Positions 23,161-32,799 of a stretch of DNA of 64,000 bases are shown here, one piece after another; the stretch's first letter is position 1; every line of letters starts with the position of its first letter. Made by a program: the position numbers and the translations under genes. The DNA comes from Nematostella vectensis (taxonomy: Eukaryota > Cnidaria > Anthozoa > Actiniaria > Edwardsiidae), in the NCBI RefSeq assembly GCF_932526225.1, contig NC_064048.1, positions 1,727,340-1,791,339 of the forward strand. The letters run 5' to 3'. Under the pieces are notes generated by a model. It saw only the letters and a program-made list of their open reading frames with translations. It ran no database searches and was not told the DNA's origin.

Positions 23161-26100
23161 GCATCTTCTGTTGTTGTTGTCGGACCTGTTCTGTGAGGAT
23201 CTTCACCTGTCTCTTAAGGAAGACCATCTCCTCGTCATTATCCTGATGCTCCTGAATAAGACAACGATATGTTATTATCATCAGTATCATTACCATCATC
23301 ATCATAACGCCTTTTCTAACTTACTTATTGTTTCTGTAGCTGTTTTATTGTGTAGTTTTGCTTACTTACTAATTGTTTCTGTAGCAGTTCTATTGTGTAG
23401 TTTTGGCTTAATTACTAATTGTTTTTGTAGCATTTTTATTGTGTAGTTTTGGCTTAATTACTAATTGCTTCTGTAGCATTTTTATTGTGTAGTTTTGGCT
23501 TACTTACTAATTGTTTCTGTAGCAGTTTTATTGTGTATTTTTCGCTTACTTACTAATTGTTTCTGTAGCAGTTCTATTGTGTAGTTTTCGCTTACTTACT
23601 AATTGTTTTTGTAGCATTTTTATTGTGTAGTTTTGGCTTAATTACTAATTGTTTCTGTAGCATTTTTATTGTGTAGTTTTGGCTTACTTACTAATTGTTT
23701 CTGTAGCAGTTTTATTGTGTAATTTTTGCTTACTTTCTAATTGTTTCTGTAGCAGTTTTATTGTGTAGTTTTCGCTTACTTACTAATTGTTTCTGTAGCA
23801 GTTTTATTGTGAAGTTTTGCTTACTTACTAATTGTTTCTGTAGCAGTTTTATTGTGAAGTTTTGCTTACTTACTAATTGTTTCTGTAGCAGTTTTATTGT
23901 GTAGTTTTGGCTTACTTACTAATTGTTTCTGTAGCAGTTCTATTGTGTAGTTTTCGCTTACTTACTAATTGTTTTTGTAGCATTTTTATTGTGTAGTTTT
24001 GGCTTAATTACTAATTGTTTCTGTAGCATTTTTATTGTGTAGTTTTGGCTTACTTACTAATTGTTTCTGTAGCAGTTTTATTGTGTAATTTTTGCTTACT
24101 TACTAATTGTTTTTGTAGCAGTTTTATTGTGTAATTTTTGCTTACTTACTAATTGTTTCTGTAGCAGTTTTATTGTGTAATTTTTGCTCTCAAGTTCGTG
24201 CTCGAGTTCTTCTTTACAACGTGCCATCGCATCGCGATCCTGAAAATTATATTTAAAAAGATCAATATCATTTGGGTTGGGAGGACAATCATTTATCAAA
24301 TGTAAAAAAAAAAAAACAGAAGAAAACCATATTTTTTTTTAAAAGAAAAAAGGCCACGAAAGTTTTTGGAAACACTCAACCAGGTGCCAGAGTCTCATTA
24401 TCGTGTCATCTAGAAAAGTTCGACAGATAATGCGACGTTAGCACACCGTTTATTGCGCAAGAAATTGGGTCGTAAATGACTGCTTCGCGCGGACTGATGG
24501 AATATTGGATCGTAAATGACTGCTTCGCATGGACTGATGGAATATTGGGTCGTAAATGACCGCTTCGCGCGGACTGATGGAATAAGGGGCCGTAAATGAC
24601 TGCTTCTAATATTTGCATCTACCTCTGTGATTTCTTGCACTTTGTTTTTCATCTTGTCAAGCTCCTCCCGTAATGTCGTCACCTCGTCCTTGTCCGAATC
24701 CAGTGTTATCGGTCTGTCCGGAGTGTCCGATTTTGGATCGCTTTCATCACGTGAATTTTCCCTCCGTCGACTAAAGGACGCTGATCGAATGCGGCGAAGC
24801 TTTTCATGCATCTCCCCTGAGTTGTACGTGTTTCTCCGAAGTAGCTAAGGGATAACAATGCAAAAATATTGGCTTGGGAAATGTGAGATAGCAGGGACTT
24901 TAAGATGTGACGAAGGCGACGGCTAGGACGGCGTGGCCGAAAAAAAAGGGGCAGCTGAAGGGAGGGCAGGGGGGGGGTAGGGGGGGGCAGCCCCCCTTTT
25001 CTGAGAGAAAGTTTCTTTATATATGAACGTTTTTTTTGGGTTTCAAGCGGTACATTGAACAGTTTAAAGCCGCATTGTCACCAGTTTAATTCCGGAGGTC
25101 CGACGGAAACCTCAACGGACAAAAAAACAGGCCATCCACTCTAAATTATCAGTCAAATCCACGTCATCTCTAGACCGTAGAGTTTTGAATTTTCACGTCG
25201 TGGTTTGGTGAAAATCAGACAATGCATTTTCACGTGCGGCCATGGTTTTCTACTGTCGCCGTCCTCGTATCAGTCTTTAGTACTATATTCCCATCGGGGT
25301 CATACGCTAACATTGCCTTTGCAAGACCGTGATTAAGATATGGGAGAGGTGAGTCCTTTGGCGGTAGTGAATGCTGATTTAGATAATGGTGAACAAGATG
25401 ATTGCAATTGTATTATGATATTTGTGGTTAAAACAACGGTTCTTTTTGTTAATGTTAAAATAAATAGAACAGGAATAAGGGAGTGCTGATGGAATTGGAG
25501 GTTACCAATGACTGCTTATGGGTATAATTATTTGTAAGAACAAAGTGATAAGTAATTTAATCGCATATCCATATTTTCATACATTCAGTAGAAATTCGAC
25601 GAGTAGCAGAGTTGCAATTTGGAAATTGGCATTTGCACTGACAAGATATTTTGAAATAGGTGTATTCTCAATTGGCGACTTGCACTAGTTGATCACATGA
25701 CTTTTTGAATGGCAAATTCAAGTTAGAATAAACTGAATGCGCAGACGACGAAAAAAAATCTTTAATGAAAATAAGACCTATCTGACAAAGAAACTTTCTG
25801 GTATATCTGTAAGCACTGAATAATTTGCCTTTTATTGTTGTTATTTTGTCGCTAAAAGTTTGAGCGCGCGCGAATTTACCACCCAAAACGTCCCGTGATC
25901 TGTTAAGGCAAATCGCCGGTTGGGTTTTTTTATGACGATGACGTCAAAATGGCACAATTGCTAACGCAATCATCATACATTATTGTGATGCCATTGACTA
26001 TAGTAAAATAAAAGAGTAATTTCAATACACTTATCACGACTTTGACAATCTTACCCCATTAGACTGAGATGGTGACGACGACGCAATTGTTGAGCTTGCA

Positions 26101-29100
26101 GTGCTACAGGCCTGCGTTGACGCAGAGTGCGGCGCCAGGGAGTGGGAGAGGGGCGAAGCTACATCCGCCTGAAAACAAGAGCGAAACAGAACAGAACGGA
26201 AATCATCCCGTGTCTTTAGGTATCGATAATGAGAGTGGTAATTGATTGGTGGTGGTGGTGGTGGTTATGGTGGTGGTGGTGGTGGTTATGGTGCTGGTGA
26301 TGGTGATGGTGAAGGTGATTCTGGAGATGATGGTGATGGTGATGATGATGGTGGTGATGATGGTGGTGATGGTGGTGGTGATGGTGATTCTGGTGATGAT
26401 GGTGATGGTGATGGTGATTCTGGTGATGATGTTGTTGGTGGTGGTGATGGTGATGGTGATGGTGATGGTGATGGTGATGGTGATGGTAATGGTAATGGTG
26501 ATGGTGGTGGTGATGGTGATGGTGATGGTGATGGTGATGGTGATGGTGATGGTGATGGTGATGGTGATGGTGATGGTGATGGTGATGGTGATGGTGATGG
26601 TGATGGTGATGGTGATGGTGATGGTGATGGTGATGGTGATGGTGATGGTGATGGTGATGGTGATGGTGATGGTGATGGTGATGGTGATGGTGATGGTGAT
26701 GGTGATGGTGATGGTGATGGTGATGGTGGTGGTGATTCTGGTGGTGATTCTGGTGATGATGGTGATGATGGTAGTGGTGATGGTGATGGTGATGATGGTG
26801 GTGATGATGATGGCATAGCTGTCAACCCAACTTGGACAGAAATCTTGTGAAATCGGGTGAAATACAGTAAATATGTGAAAAAAACCCAAGAGAGTCAATG
26901 CGGGTGAATACAAATTAGGCTTGTGATGAGGTCCAAAGTCTCCGCCTAATGCGGGTGAGTGGACAGCTATGTTATGGTGACAGCGACAGTAAAATTCCAT
27001 GACACTTACTTCCTGCAATTCTCGCTTCAGTTTAAGAAGCATTGTCTTCATGGCCCGGACGTCTGTCAAATACTGCACAAACGCTGCCTCGTCCATCTCG
27101 AAAACCTCACTGTTTGAGGTCTCGCTGAATCCTGGAGACTGCCTCGGCGGGCGAAACGACACCAAGGTCGTCCTCCTACGAACAAGCCCAGGCCGAGGCC
27201 CTCTCCTCGCTCCAGGCTCATCGGAGGCGCCTTTACCAGACTTAGAAAGCTGAAAAGGGGACTTCTTCAAATCCTTGTCGTTCTCATTTTCGCCCTTATT
27301 TTGATTGACATCGAGATTACTATCAGGTTTAGATATTATCTGGTTATTGACAAGTCCCTCTTTAGTGGGCTTATCAGTACTTTTGACATCCTGGACACTT
27401 TTTCCTGGAATTTCAGTGTTACCTTTACCTTGGATGAGTGAATTTATTCTTTGTTCTACATCGGAAATCTTCTTCTGCAAGCTCGCATACTTCGAGGCAT
27501 TATCAGTGGCACTTTCTCCCTCACTTTTAAAAGCCTCGTCCACATCAGTTTCTGCCTCAGTGTCTGCATCTTTTAAGTCATCATTCGCACTGATAGATGA
27601 TATCGACATTGACGAGTTATAACCAGACTCTAATGAAGACTGCTTCACTATGGTAGAACCTAGAGACGTATCTACCTTCAAAGCAACTAAGTACTCCGCA
27701 GCTTTTTCGACGTCACTGGTGTTCGTCCCTTTAAAACTTTTCCCAGGCATTGTCATTGCTATCGCATTTTTTCTCTCGTCATCCACGGGCTGAGATTTCG
27801 AGGAGCTCACATGCGTTGATCTCAACTTGGTAAAACTTTTCTTCCGCGACACGTAAGATCGATTCTCGCGCATGCGCGCGTAAGGTACCTTCGAGTGCAC
27901 GTGATTACCAAGATCATCCACGTGACGCGAGGGGTGGTCCCAGCTCCCAGCACGTGGTCGTGGTTCCCAGTCCTCCTCTTCTAGTTCGCAGTGCATGCTA
28001 GGAGATATTCGATCAGCAAGCTCTGATAGGTTGAAAGAGAGGGCATTGAGTTGAGGCTGTGAGAGGCTTAGTTGGACAGGATCGCTTGGAAGCTGGTACG
28101 AAACCTGGTTTACATTTTCTGATGAGGAGCTCTGAGACCTGAAACGCAATTAAGATCATTAAACGCCGCCGAGTTTATAACCCTTCTCTTGACTGCTCAG
28201 GTAACCGATGTTGTATGTATGTTCAGTGACGTCGCGCATGTGATCAGTCAGTCTCCTGTCTCGTGGTATCCCGGATGTGAACCTTGTCGCACCTACCTCA
28301 CAAGATCTCGTCAAAAAACTCCGTATTGCGCCGATTTGACAGAAGCAGTCCTTAATTAAAGAATGTCGATCAACCATCACTCTTTTGTTATTGATCATAA
28401 TTGAAAATACAACGGCTTATTCGCAAGGGAACTTCAAAATAACAATCTACGAAGGATGTCTGATATGTTATTGACGATATTTTATCAAAAATATCTTGCT
28501 CACTTGCTTGAATTAGCCGATTGAAATGGATGACTCATTTGGATACTCGGCATTGAGCGAGAGCAAAAATTGGCGGCGTGATTGGCTTTTTTAATTGTAC
28601 GCGTTTTCTTATTTCATGGAAACCCCAAAACCAAAGTTTATGTCAGTATTTTTTTAAATCTTTGCAAATTTAAATTCCTCCTACATCGATAATTTTTTAA
28701 GGGTTCTTAAATCGAAAAATCGGAAACAGGGTATTTAAAAGATGTAAATATGGTTGACGCAAAAAGAAAAAGAATAGAAATGGAAAAGTAAGATCAGTGT
28801 CTAGAGATGTCGCGAATAACAAACAGTTAATAAAAATGCGGTTTCAGACAACAGATATTATCCCAGACGTTTCCATAATGTAAATGAAACGACTTTTAAT
28901 ATTCCCACCCGCTGAAATACAACTGAAATACTGGTTGTATAATTTACAAACATATATCAAAATCCTTCAAGTTATTTTCCGAGAAAATTCATTCCTGACG
29001 ATGGGTAAATGTCGACTTTAGTCTGTCCAATATAGAAATACAGAATATCCTTTTAAGAGAGTAATATCACAATGATTGACATACAATTTCTGTTGCAGTT

Positions 29101-29824
29101 CTATTCTTTGTCTTTTACCTTGTCTCCTCTTCGCTTTCCTCGTCTGGTGCGTTCTTTCTTCGTCTTTGTTTCCCTAAAATTTTAACAGATTCACGAGATG
29201 GAGATGAAAAACGAAAGTTCTGGTTTTAAGAGATGCAGGCAAGACTGCGCAGGTATCAATTATGTCATATCTAACGTTATGTTTGGCTTTGGTGTTTTTG
29301 TTTGCTAAACGCTGAGCTGCATATTAAACATGCCGAGGATTTCCTGCTCATATCTGCTCACTGAGTTAGTGCACAATTTCCCGCGATTTCGCGCACTGAG
29401 CATTTTCGCGTGCTTTGGTTTCCCTGTGAATGATTATGTTACTAGTTTAAAAAGAAATCGCCGATATGTTCTATTGTTTTACGCCACGTGCAAAGGAAAA
29501 TCTAGAAGTTTACTGTATCAGTACTTTATCAGTTTAACAGCGCAAACCTCCTCATAACAGACACCCCCGGGACCAAGAATGTCCGTTTTTTAAAGGTAAT
29601 GGACGAGATGTATTTGTCATTTATTCGACTAAACAAGTTGCTATTCTGGACGAAAACAAGGGAGGACAGAAAAGTGTGGGAATACGTTACAAACAAGAAA
29701 ACAAAAAGATGGATTTACCTCCTTCGGCAGCCCAACCATAGTTGATGAGGATAGAGGATTTCGTGGCAGCACTTGAGCCGCCGGTTGACCTGGCCAGCGG
29801 AATCCTCGTTGGCTTATCACTCAT
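23120..29824 (-). CDS. CCSER/FAM190-like coiled-coil serine-rich protein (seven exons, about 616 aa or more)
   Basis: I assembled this from matching splice phases. Coding exons, 5' to 3': 29824-29719, 29173-29119, 28138-27010, 26168-26055, 24844-24623, 24239-24150 and 23251-23120. Every junction is GT-AG. The first coding intron is phase 1, the second phase 2 and the rest phase 0. The likely start is the ATG of [13 protein letters not shown]. The protein is Ser/Lys/Glu-rich and intrinsically disordered, with a [11 protein letters not shown] patch (compare the acidic CELDEDD patch of vertebrate CCSER1). Near residue 417 it has [17 protein letters not shown], very like the conserved CCSER segment ending LLLKMKRVLQE. 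The last three exons encode coiled coil (for example [19 protein letters not shown]). CCSER2 proteins are associated with microtubules and CCSER1 with mitosis; function here is inferred from family only. The 3' end is unsettled: the frame may splice at ACG-GTAGGA (23120), perhaps to the exon at 12.2 kb, or run on to a stop at 23033. Most introns are filled with minisatellites. Confidence 0.7.
23307..24195 (-). repeat. 46-bp tandem repeat of an exon end plus 5' splice site
   Basis: About nineteen copies of a 46-bp unit (plus strand 'gcttacttactaattgtttc' + 'tgtagcagttttattgtgta' + 'gttttg'), with cores at 23361, 23407, 23453 and so on. On the minus strand the first copy is the real end of the exon at 24239-24150 (coding ..LLQKQL) with its donor GTAAGTAAGC. 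The copies then fill the intron almost completely. By eye about thirteen units keep GTAAGT; the rest read GTAATT or similar. Confidence 0.93.
24471..24612. repeat. 40-bp tandem repeat next to a splice donor
   Basis: Four starts of 'cgtaaatgactgcttcgcgc' + 'ggactgatggaatattgggt' at 24471, 24511, 24551 and 24591. The array ends about ten bases from the 5' splice site of the exon at 24844-24623, and makes up much of that 383-base intron. The last unit is cut short. Confidence 0.92.
24845..26054. other. Intron of the CCSER-like gene
   Basis: No exon found between the phase-0 junctions at 24845 and 26054. A G-rich, low-complexity stretch lies at about 24945-25005 ('ggcagggggggggtaggggg'). Confidence 0.5.
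26242..26815. repeat. (GGTGAT)n hexanucleotide array in a CCSER intron
   Basis: An uninterrupted core of GGTGAT runs from about 26514 to 26730, flanked by imperfect GGTGGT/GATTCTGGT variants. It lies in the intron between the exons at 27010-28138 and 26055-26168. Long open frames of Gly-Asp, Val-Met or Ser-Pro dipeptides across it are repeat by-products. Confidence 0.96.
28139..29118. other. Intron of the CCSER-like gene
   Basis: Phase-2 intron between the exons at 29119-29173 and 27010-28138. AT-rich; no repeat array or RNA gene recognised. Confidence 0.5.
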
Positions 29825-29840
29825 TGGGTAGGCATTACAT
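29821..29840 (-). promoter_or_regulatory. Overlapping minimal uORFs before the CCSER-like start
   Basis: Just upstream of the likely start ATG (29824-29822) the leader reads ATATGTAATGCCTACCCAAT, then GAGTG. It contains a start-stop uORF (ATG-TAA, 29840-29835). The last A of that stop begins a second uORF (ATG CCT ACC CAA TGA, 29835-29821), whose TGA overlaps the main ATG as ATGA. Such chains can throttle initiation or favour termination-reinitiation. This depends on 29719-29844 being the first coding exon, which is my inference. Confidence 0.5.
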
Positions 29841-29912
29841 ATACCTGCAACAAAAATATTTAATTGTAATATCATTATCGCGAATAACCTTATTTTAATA
29901 TTTATCTTCATC

Positions 29913-30240
29913 ATCGCCACCGCCACCGCCACCGCCACGTCAACATTACCATCACCATCACCATCACCATCACCATCACCATCACCATCACCATCACCAT
30001 CACCATCACCATCACCATCACCATCACCATCACCATCACCATCACCATCACCATCACCATCACCATCACCATCACCATCACCATCACCATCACCATCACC
30101 ATCACCATCACCATCACCATCACCATCACCATCACCATCACCATCACCATCACCGTCACCGTCACCGTCACCGTCACCGTCACCGTCACCGTCACCGTCA
30201 CCGTCACCAACATCACCACTATCACCACCATCATTGCCAT
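29913..30240. repeat. (CATCAC)n array, opposite in orientation to the 26.2-kb array
   Basis: A pure run of 'catcac' from about 29948 to 30152, then about nine CACCGT copies, then decay. Read on the minus strand it is GTGATG, the same hexamer as the plus-strand array at 26242-26815. It lies just upstream of the acceptor at 29845, in the presumed first intron of the CCSER-like gene. Confidence 0.96.
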
Positions 30241-31340
30241 CGCCATTTCACCACCATTTCACCACCATTCAATACTCAAGTACGAGACAAAGCGGTTCTT
30301 TTGCTTTTCAACTTATTTTGTTTTATATGACCTTTTTCTCGCAACGCTGACCCGTTACGAACACGTTTGCTACACATTTGACATTTTTAAAAAGAAAACA
30401 AGTAACATCGATATTAATGTGTAACCTCCCGAAAAATCCAATATCCTTATAACTTGAATTAATTCTTGGCCTTCATAGGAGGCGCGAGTAATTAGGAGTG
30501 TAAAGTAAGGTCGACTTTATGGGAAGGAAACAATTTTATGATATCACTTTGTCACTGGAAGATGTTGGTTTAAATGCTGCATTTGATTGACTGAGACATT
30601 CCATATTTTAATAACTTTTACGTCGTCTTTGTGTAACATGAGCAGATGGTCTAACAGTATGAAAATCAATTTTAATGTCTAGACAAAGAAGAAAATAGGT
30701 AAGGTTGCTGAAAAAATACTGCGAAAACAAAAAAGGCTTAGGTTTAGAAATATGTAGGAAATATATATAAAAAAAAAGACCCGCACTTTAAAAGCAAATT
30801 GAAATAATATACTTTAAACATAGTCATGAAACAGTAAAGAATACTCTCGTAAAAGCAACGCTTTCGCATTAAAATAAAACAATTTTCTGAATTCTCTTTC
30901 GTGACGAGCATGAGTTTAATACCAAAACAATGCTGCCTTGGCGATAGCAACAGCGGAAAGATCTCGTTCTAATAAACCTGGCAAATTATAATTTTTATTG
31001 TAATCTCGTGGAACATCTCAAGGCGAGAAACTGCCTTTATTGAAAATTTCTTAGTACATTTTGAAGTTTATACTTTAAGTAATGGTAATTATAAACTCAG
31101 TAGAGCAGAACCAAGTCTTGTGACTCCGTGAAACCTTTGAACAGGAACCATTCAATAAACTTTCAAATTAAACAAACAACAAAGTCCCAATAACTAAGCT
31201 TTCTCAGAGTCAAAGATCGCATTAGATTGTCTTGATGCAAGGAAATCGACCCATACACTTGATCATCACACCGTAAAGTGCGAACGAATATCACACAGAA
31301 AAGTCAACAAACTCTAAATCATGGCATGACAAAAATTTAC
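30241..31340. other. Presumed first intron of the CCSER-like gene
   Basis: No coding exon recognised. AT-rich, with short poly-A and poly-T tracts. Confidence 0.35.
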
Positions 31341-31470
31341 CTCCGGCACGTCAGACGAAGAATTACAGTACAGACGTGAAAAACCGACCCCTAGACGAAT
31401 CCTTTCTCCTCTCTTTGGGTGAATGTGACCCTGATAAGACCGCGAATATCTTGTATCTCCTAGTTGCGGT
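31341..31470 (-). other. Candidate non-coding first exon of the CCSER-like gene
   Basis: On the minus strand a good donor (GCCGGAG-GTAAAT) sits at 31341/31340. The sequence before it is GC-richer than its surroundings and has no useful ATG frame. An ATF/CRE-like TGACGTAA lies slightly upstream (31508-31515). I propose it as the 5' leader exon joined to the acceptor at 29845. The exact start is unknown. Confidence 0.3.
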
Positions 31471-32799
31471 CATTAACATCCGAGTACGGACCGCGTTGGA
31501 GCTTTGTGACGTAATAAATATATGTAAACTTTGTTTATGGAAATTTGGTTAGCAATTCAATGATAGGCGGCTGACCAATCACATACAGCGTTTGGGTATT
31601 TTTGGGTTCCTGTTAACACCTCTATAATAAGGCAAAACAAATGACATTAATGTGAGCTAGTTTACATTGCTGTACAAGTGATCAAGCGGATTCGAGTGAG
31701 TGATCTCGTTAAAACAAACCGCACAAATGTTAACTTTTGAAACAACACCCGATCTGCCGAGACAAGTGCCGAACTAATCCCGAATTCCGAGTTGATTCCG
31801 AGCTAGGCACCTAATTTGATTTCGTTCATTTGTGTTGACTGAATTTGCTTAGGTTGAGGAGACACCAGCTATTGAATGGGAATGTTCAACCATTTTCACC
31901 GCCTGCGATATGTTGACCCCACTAGGGATCCTTGTTAAGTTGTTAAGTAAAAAACTTAGACACTAACTCGACACCAAATAATATGTGATATATTTGAACA
32001 ATACTTACCCCCCCCCCCCAAAAAAAAAAAAAAAAAAAAGAAAACGGATCATCTTTTTTTTTCGATTTTCCAATTTTCTTGAGACGTTCGAGGCTCTGGA
32101 ACCAGGGTACGGGGGAGTAAAAGGGATTTCTTGTGAAAAAGCTTTGCATATCTAATAAATTTGAATTTGTGAGCCATTCAATTACTCACCTAATTTATTT
32201 TTTATTTTTTGCCCTTAGTAGGAAGCAGTATGTTTTGCAGCCATCCTTGCTAGAGGTTTTTAAGGGAGTGGGGGGCGGGGGGTGGGGGGTGGGGGTGGGG
32301 GAGGGGAGGGACATGTTGTTCCTAAGAGATAAAGCATCGATGAAAAAGCAATATCAGAGGTTATTTTAGTTATTAAAACCATTCACTTACATCAATCTAG
32401 CCAAACGAAAGCATAGATAAACTTTGACCTTCTGAAAAGGGAATTGAATTTGATTGAAATTTGAAGTTTCTACAGAGCTTTGAAAGTTTTCCTGGCCACG
32501 CGAAAGGAGATTGAATAAATCTAAAACAAAGTATTTTCCAACCGTTGAGACGGCAACAACACAAAATATTGGCGAAGTGTGCAATGCTACCCACTGAAGC
32601 GAAGAATAATTTAAAGCGGAGAATTATATGCGAAAAATGGTTGTAGAATATTTTGAACTTACTGGGTCGACAATTTACTGGGTTATTTTAATAAATTGGA
32701 AACTGTTGGGCATTTAGCCCATTAAGGACCATTCACGACTGTCGGGCATATAACCGCACTGCGCTTTTAAAACAGATAAGAATGTTTTGAATGATGCTT
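31471..32799. other. Intergenic, with two simple-sequence tracts
   Basis: Between the CCSER-like leader and the end of the Ly6-type gene. A C10-A20-type tract lies at about 32008-32040. A very G-rich tract (about 32262-32313, with at least seven runs of three or more G) could form G-quadruplexes on the plus strand. No coding exon is supported. Confidence 0.5.

Noticed and set aside
26246-26825. Gly-Asp, Val-Met and Ser-Pro dipeptide open frames, and the Ile-Thr tail of the long minus-strand frame
   Set aside because: All are readings of the GGTGAT hexamer array. The real exon of the CCSER-like gene ends at the GTAAGT donor at 27010.
27867-27878. Perfect NRF1-like CGCGCATGCGCG
   Set aside because: It lies inside the coding sequence of the large CCSER-like exon, far from any start. 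I regard it as coding coincidence.
29911-30246. Val-Met/Val-Thr repeat open frame
   Set aside because: By-product of the CATCAC/CACCGT hexamer array.
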